Positions 1 to 6,769 of a stretch of 7,898 nucleotides of DNA are shown piece by piece. Under the pieces are notes generated by a model. That model worked only from the letters and a program-made list of their open reading frames with translations, searched no databases and was not told the origin of the DNA. The DNA lies in NCBI GenBank assembly GCA_021802165.1, contig JAKAAU010000064.1:1-7898 (forward strand), in the 5' to 3' direction. This stretch comes from Thermoplasmata archaeon. GTDB taxonomy: Archaea; Thermoplasmatota; Thermoplasmata; Thermoplasmatales; Thermoplasmataceae. The translations under genes were made by a program, and so were the position numbers. Positions within the stretch are counted from its first letter, which is position 1. The number at the start of each line of letters is the position of its first letter.

Positions 1-90
1 GCTGCTGCCCGAACTATCAACAGCTATCGCAAACCCTGACGCTATAAATATGGCTGACATAACTATCCCTAGAATTACCTTTTTATTCAT
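1..90 (-). CDS. Exported or membrane-anchored protein, N-terminal fragment (signal peptide only)
   Basis: An open frame begins with ATG at 90 (minus strand) and runs off the left edge after 30 codons without a stop, so only the N-terminus is visible. It has the layout of a signal peptide: a short basic start (MNKK), a hydrophobic core from about residue 5 to 23 (VILGIVMSAIF then IASGFAIAV), and then a polar Asp/Ser/Gly-rich stretch (DSSGSS). Cleavage after one of the Ala residues near 21-23, or retention as a membrane anchor, are both possible. An AT-repeat TATA-like element lies 19-36 bases upstream, consistent with a leaderless transcript. The mature protein is outside the window, so no function can be assigned. 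The gene is divergent from the MFS transporter at 380. Confidence 0.7.
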   Translation of the reverse strand, partial: MNKKVILGIVMSAIFIASGFAIAVDSSGSS

Positions 91-108
91 AATGATATTA
101 ATGCATCA

Positions 109-126
109 ATATATATATATATATAT
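109..126 (-). promoter_or_regulatory. (AT)9 dinucleotide tract, probable TATA region of the leftward gene
   Basis: Nine AT units in a row sit 19-36 bases before the ATG at 90, exactly where an archaeal TATA box for a leaderless transcript would be expected. Whether one register within the tract is used cannot be told from sequence. Confidence 0.45.
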
Positions 127-225
127 TTCGGTAATGATATTAGTAAATAGTTGGGTAGTTAACTATGTAAATATATTTAGAAGAACGTACATTATAAACA
201 ATTTATGAAATTACTGAATGAAAAT

Positions 226-339
226 TGAATAATATGTCGGATAATATTGCATATAAACCCTAATGTACAGAATATTAAATCTAAGTATTATTGAATTCTA
301 ATCAATCATTAACACATATATGAATAATATGTCAAATAA
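226..339. repeat. 19-base direct repeat pair upstream of the MFS gene
   Basis: TGAATAATATGTCGGATAA at 226-244 recurs as TGAATAATATGTCAAATAA at 321-339, matching at 17 of 19 positions with starts 95 bases apart. The second copy ends just upstream of the MFS promoter element (345-361), a position suited to an activator or repressor site. The role is inferred from position only. Confidence 0.5.
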
Positions 340-344
340 GGTCA

Positions 345-361
345 GGGAAAATTTAACTTAA
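345..361 (+). promoter_or_regulatory. Probable BRE/TATA element of the MFS gene
   Basis: The sequence GGGAAAATTTAACTTAA has a purine-rich BRE-like part followed by an AT-rich TATA-like part (TTTAACTTAA) centred about 24 bases before the ATG at 380. This spacing predicts transcription starting at or next to the start codon. Confidence 0.45.
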
Positions 362-379
362 ATGCTGTAATTATGTGTT

Positions 380-1585
380 ATGAAGGATTATGTACACGCT
401 ACCTTTGCATCTACAGGGTCCTGGATAGGAAATATATATGATTTGACACTTGTAACCTATATATATGCCGAACTTGAAAAATCCTATCATATAGGACTCG
501 GTGTGGTATCACTGCTTTTCGCTCTCGGATTAATCGGCAGATTCTTCGGAGGACTATATCTAGGGTCTCTTACAGATAGAATCGGGGCAAGGCGTGTTAC
601 GGCCTTAAGTACTGCAGGATATGCAGTATTTGCAGGCATTATGGCATTTTCCCCCGATATCCTTATACTTTTCTCTGCAAGATTTGTTCAGGGAGTATTC
701 ATGGGAGGTGAGTGGACATCCGGCACAGTACTTGGCTATGAATTCTCTCCTGCGGATATAAGATCCACAATATTCGGGATAATACAGAGCGGTTATGGCA
801 TAGGCTATGCACTCACAGGTGTTGCATATATTCTGTTCCTTCCCACTATAGGTGCAACCTGGAGGTTATTCCTGATAACCGGAACCATTCCACTGATTAT
901 CGCACCGTATACCATAATGAGGCTCCCTTCAGATAAAAGTGTAATGAAAAAATCTACTAATAAAATACACCTTATGGATTATAAAATTCCGCTCATCAAA
1001 TCCATGATTATGATGTCCGGATTCTTCTCTGCATATTTTGCCATATTATCATTTTATCCCACGGTAGCACCGTCCTTTGGGCTTCCAGCATCAATGGTAG
1101 GAATTGTTATGATAGTCTCAAGCATTACAGTTGCAATAGGATTTTTACTTTTTGGGAGGTTGGCAAATAACTATAGAAAAAAGCATCTTTTAATGGTCGG
1201 GTCATTGATTGCTATGGCATTTTCATGGGTTGCCATGCCATATTTTACCCAGCTGAGGCCATTTGCCCTCCCTGGCATGATTATTTTCACTCTGGGAGTT
1301 GGCTCCATGCCGGTAATACCCCTGCTCCTCATGGACAGGATTAATCCAGCCGTTCGCGGACTAATATCAGGTATATCATATAATTTTGGTGCACTTTTCG
1401 GTGGACTCATATCGGTGCTTCTCGGAGTGATCGGGGGGATTGTGGGATACACAGGTCTCATATTTATTATTGATATGACAACTCTTATATGCCTCTTATC
1501 AGTTTTTGCTGTGAGCGTAAGCATAAAAAAGAAAGGAGAATCGGCATCCTATCTATCAGGGCTGTCAGAAAATACTATAAAATAA
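380..1585 (+). CDS. MFS transporter, metabolite:H+ symporter-like
   Basis: A 401-residue, very hydrophobic protein with the 12-helix layout of the major facilitator superfamily, acting in the cytoplasmic membrane. The loop between helices 2 and 3 carries the MFS motif A (GGLYLGSLTDRIGARRV, residues 57-73), and a degenerate copy follows helix 8 (GRLANNYRKK, about 259-268). The stretch RFVQGVFMGGEWTSG (101-115) in helix 4 resembles the sialate/lactate and metabolite:H+ symporter branches. An acidic residue, Asp21, lies in helix 1 (NIYDLTL), as is common in those branches. The substrate, perhaps a sugar or organic acid, cannot be read from sequence. The ATG at 380 is the only usable start, because an in-frame TAA lies at 368-370 and no ATG, GTG or TTG falls between. 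No ribosome binding site is visible. The isomerase gene follows in the same direction after 43 bases, but appears to have its own promoter. Confidence 0.88.
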   Translation: MKDYVHATFASTGSWIGNIYDLTLVTYIYAELEKSYHIGLGVVSLLFALGLIGRFFGGLYLGSLTDRIGARRVTALSTAGYAVFAGIMAFSPDILILFSARFVQGVFMGGEWTSGTVLGYEFSPADIRSTIFGIIQSGYGIGYALTGVAYILFLPTIGATWRLFLITGTIPLIIAPYTIMRLPSDKSVMKKSTNKIHLMDYKIPLIKSMIMMSGFFSAYFAILSFYPTVAPSFGLPASMVGIVMIVSSITVAIGFLLFGRLANNYRKKHLLMVGSLIAMAFSWVAMPYFTQLRPFALPGMIIFTLGVGSMPVIPLLLMDRINPAVRGLISGISYNFGALFGGLISVLLGVIGGIVGYTGLIFIIDMTTLICLLSVFAVSVSIKKKGESASYLSGLSENTIK

Positions 1586-1593
1586 TATGCAAT

Positions 1594-1609
1594 AGAAAAA
1601 ATAATATGC
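1594..1609 (+). promoter_or_regulatory. Probable TATA region of the isomerase gene
   Basis: The AT-rich stretch GAAAAAATAATATGC lies in the 43-base gap after the MFS gene, centred about 27 bases before the ATG at 1629. It suggests separate leaderless transcription of the isomerase. The gap also carries AATAATATGC twice (1581-1590 and 1600-1609). The T-run just after (1611-1617) might help terminate MFS transcripts, but it is short. Confidence 0.4.
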
Positions 1610-1628
1610 TATTTTTATCTACTCCATT

Positions 1629-2546
1629 ATGAATTTTCTGGACGAATTAAAAAATTTAAAGGAGCAGATAAAATCTACAGATAAATTCAATGTGGATTTT
1701 AACTTTGGTAATATTGTAATTTCTGGAATGGGTGGATCAGGCATAGTGGGAAATATCTTCCAGGAATACTATACAGAACGTCCGGTAATTCCAATAGGTG
1801 ATTATGGAATCCCTTCATTTGTAGATGAAAAAACACTTTTTATTGCCATAAGTTACTCCGGAAATACTGAGGAGACAATCAATAATGTCGAGGAGGCCAA
1901 GAAGAAAGGTGCACACGTTATGGCAATTACATCCGGTGGAAAACTCGAAACTATGGTTGAAAATTCGATAATAATACCATCTGGTATCCAGCCAAGATCG
2001 GCACTTGGATATATGCTCATGCCACTGTACAACACCTTTTCTCCGTTTAAACATGATACAATTTTAACTGCATATAATATGCTAAATGAGATGGATAAAA
2101 ATCATGGCGAAATGAAATCGGAGGCGTTCAAAATTTATGAAAACAGTTCTATACCAATTATATATGGCTCAAAGCCCTTCAAATCAGTAGCCTACAGGTG
2201 GAAAACACAGTTCAATGAAAATGCAAAAACATTTGCATTCTACAGTTATTTCCCGGAATTAAATCATAATGATACCATGCCCTTGAAATCCGCATACAGA
2301 AGGTCTGAATATCTATTTTATGCATTTGAATCGGATAATACAAGGATCAACCAGAGGATAAAAATAACAGAGGATATAACAGGGGAACAGTTCTCTGTGA
2401 TTAAATCCCCATCAAACGATTATCTTGTGAAATTATTTTACCTGATCCATTATGCTGATTATCTGACGTATGAGCTTGCATTGGTCAGGAACGTGGATCC
2501 AACCGATGTATCCACAATAGAGGAACTCAAGGCAAAATTAAACTAA
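1629..2546 (+). CDS. Bifunctional phosphoglucose/phosphomannose isomerase
   Basis: A 305-residue cytoplasmic enzyme of the archaeal PGI/PMI family, which interconverts fructose-6-phosphate with glucose-6-phosphate and mannose-6-phosphate. It would serve gluconeogenesis/glycolysis and sugar-nucleotide supply. The N-terminal SIS domain is clear: a glycine-rich loop GMGGSG (33-38) and the phosphate-binding segment ISYSGNTEET (74-83). QPRSALGY (121-128) follows, as in the family. The second SIS half carries FNENAK (195-200) and FPELNHND (208-215). Glu197 and His213 are 16 residues apart, the same spacing as the catalytic Glu203/His219 of the Pyrobaculum aerophilum enzyme. The C-terminus VDPTDVSTIEELKAKL holds the expected catalytic lysine (probably Lys301). 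The length matches the family (about 300), so the gene is intact. It lies 43 bases after the MFS gene and ends 11 bases from the convergent rqcH stop. Confidence 0.93.
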   Translation: MNFLDELKNLKEQIKSTDKFNVDFNFGNIVISGMGGSGIVGNIFQEYYTERPVIPIGDYGIPSFVDEKTLFIAISYSGNTEETINNVEEAKKKGAHVMAITSGGKLETMVENSIIIPSGIQPRSALGYMLMPLYNTFSPFKHDTILTAYNMLNEMDKNHGEMKSEAFKIYENSSIPIIYGSKPFKSVAYRWKTQFNENAKTFAFYSYFPELNHNDTMPLKSAYRRSEYLFYAFESDNTRINQRIKITEDITGEQFSVIKSPSNDYLVKLFYLIHYADYLTYELALVRNVDPTDVSTIEELKAKLN

Positions 2547-2557
2547 TTTATTCAAAT

Positions 2558-4408
2558 TCACGAGCTGGGAGATGTTATTTCTTTCGAGCTTTCCACTATA
2601 ATTGACCCTCCCGGTGGAAGTATTGCCTCTATTTCTGATTTGTCTATATCAAGTATTTTCGCAATTTTCTCTGCAGCTGTAGACCTCTTCTCATTTCCGG
2701 GTTTAATTATAACATACTTTTCTGATTCTATTTTAGTTTCCGCGGGGGATATCATGGGTAGTGTATTTCCCTTATAATCGATCAATGAGACTTTTAGCTG
2801 GAGGGGGAGATTCAGCACATAATTTCTTTTCCCACGGACAATCCACGAACCTTTTGATACAAATTCACCCGATTCAGGAGTTTTGCTTACCTGTGATGGT
2901 TCTACCCAGTATGCGGTACCCGAACCTAGTCCAGCAGGCCATGCTCTTGACAGTGATATGGCGAACTCACAGGCTTCTCTTATAGTTTCTTCTGTTATGT
3001 CAATACCATCATTTTTTATCACCGTGCTGGGTGCACCGTACAGGTCTGCATGCACATAAATATCGTTATCGGACATGTGTTTCTTTACCAGTTTTTCATT
3101 TGTTTTTGCATCCCTACCAGACATTACCATATTGCCTGCGGAACTGGTGAACCAGTGGTATGATTCAAACCAGTATTTCACTCTCTTCTTCTTTCCAGCT
3201 TTTTGTTTCTCCTTTAAAATTAATTTTTTCGTTTCCTCTATGGCTCTTTCTGCGCCCTCAATCTTGTTTCTGTAATCCTTGGCGGTATTGAACACCCTAT
3301 TTATATTATTTCCTGGAGATTCTATATAACTAAGGACTATACCGGTATCCTGATAGGTTACTGTAAAAGTTCCTTTAGAAGGGGTTATTCCCGTGATTTC
3401 CAGTTCCATAAATGTAAAATCTTCGCTGTTGTTGCGCTTTACATTATTATGCACAATGTTTATTAGTTTCTGAAGCTGCTGAAAATTCATTTTGAGAAAA
3501 TTACCGAATTCTGTATATACCAGCATCAATTTATTGAATTCCTCTATGGAACGCTTCTGCGACTCTATCCTTCTCTCAACACTGGATTTATTCTTATCCG
3601 TTTCCGGATAATGCTTGATATAATAACAGATACCCTCATTTAAGTCTTCAAATTTACTGTCAGGGTCCTTATTCAATGCCGTAAGCACTACCGGTGAAAG
3701 AAGTTCATCCTCCTCATAATAATATGCCATATTTCGTTTTGATTCATCCAATATTTCCATTACTACCTCGTATAGTCTGTCATAGTCACTAGTTACCTCT
3801 GCAGGCATTTTATTTTTCTCTATATTTGCCCTGTAGAGTGCCTCCTCTGCAATTTCCCCTCCCAAATTTGCCCTTGTTGCCAGTGTTTTTACAATAGAGG
3901 CCTTGCTGTTATTGAGCATTTCGAAAAATGTTTCCCTGCTTTCCACCGGATTCACGATGGATGGTGGGATATACTCTTCTCCTATCAGTATCTTTCTGGT
4001 TTTGTAGACATGCTGATCCATAGCAAAGACAATTTTCCCGTTATCAGTAATAATCAGATTTCCACCGCTGAAGAGTTCCAGTATTATTTCCTGTCCCGTA
4101 TGCAATGTAATCTTTACAACCCTATCAAAATTAATCTGCTCTATTCCAACTATCCTCTTCTCGGATAACTGCTTTCTGAACAACATGGATAACTGTGTTG
4201 CCTCCTCCGGTTTTTCTGCATCATAGAATGCTATACCCTTACTGAGTGAAACAAAGAAATCTCTTTTTTTTAGATCAGATCTGTATAACTGGAAAACAAA
4301 TTCTTTCTGATTTACCTGGTATATTTTCTTGATGAATGAATTTAGCATGGTATCTCCATATATGCTTACAAATGCATGGAAATCCAGTGATGATTCTTTG
4401 AGTTTCAT
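2558..4408 (-). CDS. rqcH: RqcH/NFACT-family ribosome quality control protein (archaeal Rqc2 homologue)
   Basis: A 616-residue protein of the NFACT family (Rqc2/NEMF, bacterial RqcH, formerly 'fibronectin-binding protein A'). Family members bind large ribosomal subunits holding a stalled peptidyl-tRNA and recruit tRNA to add C-terminal tails, which in prokaryotes are alanine. The NFACT-N domain fills about residues 1-170 and includes the Asp-Arg pair needed for tailing in homologues (Asp95-Arg96 in NFDRVVKI). A helix-hairpin-helix-like segment follows (about 176-196), and charged coiled-coil regions cover about 270-325 and 375-408. The NFACT-R domain starts near 410 with KYWFESYHWFTSSAGNMV, GRDAKTNEKLV (431-441) and IYVHADLYGAP (450-460). 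A C-terminal part with YWVEPSQVSKTPESGEF (500-516) is typical of archaeal and eukaryotic members. All parts are present, so the gene looks complete. The ATG at 4408 follows a TATA-like element at 4431-4438. It is divergent from the alpha/beta hydrolase and convergent with the isomerase. Confidence 0.93.
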   Translation of the reverse strand: MKLKESSLDFHAFVSIYGDTMLNSFIKKIYQVNQKEFVFQLYRSDLKKRDFFVSLSKGIAFYDAEKPEEATQLSMLFRKQLSEKRIVGIEQINFDRVVKITLHTGQEIILELFSGGNLIITDNGKIVFAMDQHVYKTRKILIGEEYIPPSIVNPVESRETFFEMLNNSKASIVKTLATRANLGGEIAEEALYRANIEKNKMPAEVTSDYDRLYEVVMEILDESKRNMAYYYEEDELLSPVVLTALNKDPDSKFEDLNEGICYYIKHYPETDKNKSSVERRIESQKRSIEEFNKLMLVYTEFGNFLKMNFQQLQKLINIVHNNVKRNNSEDFTFMELEITGITPSKGTFTVTYQDTGIVLSYIESPGNNINRVFNTAKDYRNKIEGAERAIEETKKLILKEKQKAGKKKRVKYWFESYHWFTSSAGNMVMSGRDAKTNEKLVKKHMSDNDIYVHADLYGAPSTVIKNDGIDITEETIREACEFAISLSRAWPAGLGSGTAYWVEPSQVSKTPESGEFVSKGSWIVRGKRNYVLNLPLQLKVSLIDYKGNTLPMISPAETKIESEKYVIIKPGNEKRSTAAEKIAKILDIDKSEIEAILPPGGSIIVESSKEITSPSS

Positions 4409-4430
4409 GATTTCAATTAATGATTGCTCT

Positions 4431-4440
4431 TATTTTAACC
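4431..4440 (-). promoter_or_regulatory. Probable TATA box of rqcH
   Basis: On the minus strand the sequence reads GGTTAAAATA, 23-32 bases before the rqcH ATG at 4408. This is the expected place for an archaeal TATA box with a leaderless or near-leaderless transcript. Confidence 0.5.
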
Positions 4441-4517
4441 TTGTTATGCATCTATGAATAATACTGCAAATCCTGACGTTAGTATTTATAATTCATAATC
4501 CAAACAATCTGAACTCT

Positions 4518-4530
4518 ATAATTATAATAA
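4518..4530 (+). promoter_or_regulatory. Probable TATA box of the alpha/beta hydrolase
   Basis: ATAATTATAATAA is centred about 27 bases before the ATG at 4552. With the rqcH element it forms a divergent promoter pair in a 143-base gap. No Shine-Dalgarno sequence precedes the ATG. Confidence 0.5.
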
Positions 4531-4551
4531 CATTAGTTCTATTATGAATTT

Positions 4552-5166
4552 ATGGAAGTAAAGGAGAACGATATAAACATAGGAGGTATCAATATACATT
4601 ACCTTTCATATGAACGGGGGAGCAAGAGAAATTTTATCCTTCTGCATGACACTACACAGACATCAGCATCCTGGGCGGGAATAGACGCTCTTAGAAAAAT
4701 AGGACAGTGGGGATATAACGTATATGCACTGGATATGCCAAGCTTTGGGAAATCGGATTCCAACTTTCAATATAACTTTATCGGATCTCCTTCCAAAGGA
4801 TCAGATTTAATACATGATTTTTCTGAACAACTATATTTAGAAAATATTATAATTGTCGGCCCATCAGCATCGGCAGGAACCGCCCTGAAAAGCTTAATCG
4901 ATATGAACAGCATCATAAAATCAGCCATAATAATAGGTGGGCTTGGTGTGGATCCGCTCCTCAACGAACTTAACCGGATTGAGAGTCCTGTACTGATTCT
5001 GTGGGGAAGTAATGATGCTATTGTTCCTATTGAACACGGAATGAAATATCATGACCTCATTGCTTCATCGACATTTGTTAAAATAGACGGGTCCGGGCAC
5101 TGTGTCCAGCTGGAAAAACCAGATATTTTTTTCAATAATATTAAAAAATTTTTAGAACAGCTATAA
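4552..5166 (+). CDS. Small ABHD14-like alpha/beta hydrolase
   Basis: A 204-residue single-domain alpha/beta hydrolase. An early strand and oxyanion region (FILLHDTTQTSASW, 28-41) is followed by GYNVYALDMPSFGKSD (54-69). The nucleophile elbow is VGPSASAG (102-109) with Ser105, the acid is Asp155 in LWGSNDAIVP, and the base is His183 in GSGHCVQLEKPD. Spacing of the triad (50 and 28 residues) and the elbow form P-S-x-S are close to those of human ABHD14B (Ser111, Asp162, His188), as is the length of about 210. The cap domain of larger family members is missing. The substrate is unknown; an esterase or a deacylase are possible. His-Asp replaces the common His-Gly after strand 3. The start is fixed: ATG at 4552 is the only start codon after an in-frame TAG at 4534-4536. 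The stop overlaps the convergent protease gene by 6 bases. Confidence 0.85.
   Translation: MEVKENDINIGGINIHYLSYERGSKRNFILLHDTTQTSASWAGIDALRKIGQWGYNVYALDMPSFGKSDSNFQYNFIGSPSKGSDLIHDFSEQLYLENIIIVGPSASAGTALKSLIDMNSIIKSAIIIGGLGVDPLLNELNRIESPVLILWGSNDAIVPIEHGMKYHDLIASSTFVKIDGSGHCVQLEKPDIFFNNIKKFLEQL
5142..5149 (-). terminator. Possible T-rich terminator of the protease gene
   Basis: Read on the minus strand, the DNA 13-18 bases past the protease stop has a T6 run (AATTTTTTAA), with a T-rich context continuing to about 5120. Archaeal transcription often ends at such runs. It lies inside the 3' end of the hydrolase gene. The call rests on composition and position only. Confidence 0.3.
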
Positions 5167-6720
5167 AATCCTGGGCGCGATTATGATATACATGAGCAGG
5201 AAAAATACGAACAGCCCCAGGGCATAATATATCTTTGTAACATTTTTTTCATCCCTGAGAAATTTAAATCTTTCCCTTCTTGATGCTATATTCAACGTAT
5301 CTTTGAAGAACTGGCCACCGTCAAGTATGGATAGTGGAAGCGCATTCATTATGCCCAGCAGGAAGTCTATCCAGAATATCCAGTAAAGGCTGTTTGTAAG
5401 TCCGAAAAATATATAAGAATTGAAAGGTGTTGAGAACAGATGTGCCAGGCTCCCCGGAATCGGTGAAAGTCCTAGTATTGGAAGTCCAAGGGTTTCATAA
5501 AATTCTGGACCTGCTATCAAACCCCCGAATACAAGGCTGTGCATACTGTCTATTGATGCATATCCTATCCCTGAATAATCTATCTCAACGCCTATGAAAC
5601 TTTCATCCTTATACGCTGCATTATTTGCAGTAGGGTCATCCTTTGCGTAATAGCTGTATGTTGATACTGTTTTCATTGAATATGTTTTGTAATGCTCTGA
5701 ACCTCCGAATGTAATAACAGTTACGTTAATTGTTGTTCCCGGCGCAATCTTATCAAGGACAGTTCCCAGTGTGTCGATATTGTAAATTATATTTGATTTT
5801 CCATTATCACTTATATTATAAATTATAGAATTAATTGTAACCCCGGCTTTTTCAGCAGGGAATCCTGAAAGCAAAGCAGCTATCGCTACCCCAGTTGGCA
5901 CACTTTCAACAGTACTGGTTTTGCCATTGAAGATCGTTACATTTGCCATGCCCGGTGTAATCATTGATGTTGTTTCCAAATTATTAAGCGCCTTTCCGGA
6001 TAGGTTTCCATAGGATGTAATTTCCATCCCCTTTGGTATGGAATGCCCGCTGTATAACGTTGTAGAATCCTCAACATAAACTCCGGAATGGATTGGTGCC
6101 GATGCGGGCATCATTACAAATACAAGTAACAGTATACATACTATTGCAATTATAAGATTGATTCCTGGGCCTGCCGCTATTATACGTCTTCTCACGACAG
6201 GGTCTGCGGCCATGATCTCCTTTTCATCGGGTTCAACAAATGCCCCTACTGGTATAACGAAGAATAAAGCCCCGACGCTCGTTACCTTTATACCATGCTT
6301 CCTTGCAACAATTCCATGGAACATTTCATGGATTACCACTGCAAATACGAGGCTTGCTGTTCCGTATCCAAGAGGTATAAATGGATTTATAAGTGGAAGG
6401 GCAAGGTACTCGTTGAGTGGTGGCGCTGCGCTCGTTGGAGCATGTATGATGGTCAGGAGTATTGCTTCATAAAGAAGCATTGTAAATGCCAGGAATCCAC
6501 CAAGAACTACAAGAATCGTTGAAAAACGTCCGATTTCCTTTGCAGGTATATGTTTTGCCACTGCATCCAGAACCCCCTTGTTTTTCGTTGATTTGATCAT
6601 GAGTGCCGGGCCCATAGTAGAAAAATGTTTTGATTTATTAATTTCCGGGGCAAGAGAGATTATTATAATTATCCACGAAAAAACAATAAGTATGATCAGA
6701 AATATGTCGTTATAGCTCAT
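5161..6720 (-). CDS. Site-2 protease family (M50) membrane metalloprotease with PDZ-like insert
   Basis: A 519-residue polytopic membrane protease that would cut substrates within the membrane, as in regulated intramembrane proteolysis. Helices are seen at about 7-23 and 66-92. The zinc motif HEMFH (131-135; His131, Glu132, His135) lies in a hydrophobic segment (120-140), followed by hydrophobic stretches near 147-162 and 180-204 (with AAGPGINL). The third zinc ligand is Asp467 in MNALPLSILDGGQF (458-471), the classic S2P NxxPxxxLDG motif, after a helix at about 436-458. A last helix spans 495-515. Between the two catalytic parts is a polar region of about 190 residues (206-395). It includes GFPAEKAGVTINSIIYNISD (286-305), which is PDZ-like, and perhaps a second PDZ copy. 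The ATG at 6720 is preceded directly by an in-frame TAA. The MarR gene lies 49 bases upstream on the same strand. The substrate is unknown. Confidence 0.9.
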   Translation of the reverse strand: MSYNDIFLIILIVFSWIIIIISLAPEINKSKHFSTMGPALMIKSTKNKGVLDAVAKHIPAKEIGRFSTILVVLGGFLAFTMLLYEAILLTIIHAPTSAAPPLNEYLALPLINPFIPLGYGTASLVFAVVIHEMFHGIVARKHGIKVTSVGALFFVIPVGAFVEPDEKEIMAADPVVRRRIIAAGPGINLIIAIVCILLLVFVMMPASAPIHSGVYVEDSTTLYSGHSIPKGMEITSYGNLSGKALNNLETTSMITPGMANVTIFNGKTSTVESVPTGVAIAALLSGFPAEKAGVTINSIIYNISDNGKSNIIYNIDTLGTVLDKIAPGTTINVTVITFGGSEHYKTYSMKTVSTYSYYAKDDPTANNAAYKDESFIGVEIDYSGIGYASIDSMHSLVFGGLIAGPEFYETLGLPILGLSPIPGSLAHLFSTPFNSYIFFGLTNSLYWIFWIDFLLGIMNALPLSILDGGQFFKDTLNIASRRERFKFLRDEKNVTKIYYALGLFVFFLLMYIIIAPRIL

Positions 6721-6727
6721 TTACAAA

Positions 6728-6752
6728 CTCATAGTAAAATATCAATAATAAT
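6728..6752 (-). promoter_or_regulatory. Weak TATA-like region before the protease gene
   Basis: In the 49-base gap after marR the minus strand reads ATTATTGATATTTTAC, about 20-35 bases before the ATG at 6720, with a purine-rich GGAAAAAG further upstream. The protease may therefore be transcribed both with marR and on its own. There is no terminator-like T-run on the minus strand in the gap. Confidence 0.3.
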
Positions 6753-6769
6753 CTTTTTCCTTGTCTATT

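Larger units (their letters stand above)
91..379. other. Divergent intergenic region, AT-rich, with repeats
   Basis: This 289-base non-coding stretch lies between the exported-protein gene and the MFS gene. It contains an (AT)9 tract (109-126) and an exact 11-base direct repeat TAATGATATTA (90-100 and 132-142). It also holds a near-perfect 19-base direct repeat (226-244 and 321-339), and a TATA/BRE-like element before the MFS start (345-361). I see no RNA gene and no credible small ORF. Confidence 0.7.

Noticed and set aside
1171..1524. 117-codon open frame on the minus strand within the MFS gene
   Set aside because: It is opposite a clear membrane transporter, has no recognisable domain, and its composition reflects the reversed hydrophobic codons.
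4490..4550. Exact 10-base inverted repeat AATTCATAAT/ATTATGAATT flanking the hydrolase promoter
   Set aside because: It is almost purely A/T and ATTATGAATT also occurs at the isomerase start (1627-1636), so chance in AT-rich DNA is likely; it is not strong enough for a regulatory call.
4544..4561. Five-codon upstream ORF (MNLWK) overlapping the hydrolase start
   Set aside because: The TATA element predicts transcription starting near 4550, after this ATG, so it is probably not on the mRNA.
6158..6522. Two open frames on the plus strand within the site-2 protease gene
   Set aside because: They lie antisense to the HEMFH catalytic region of a well-supported protease and show no family features.
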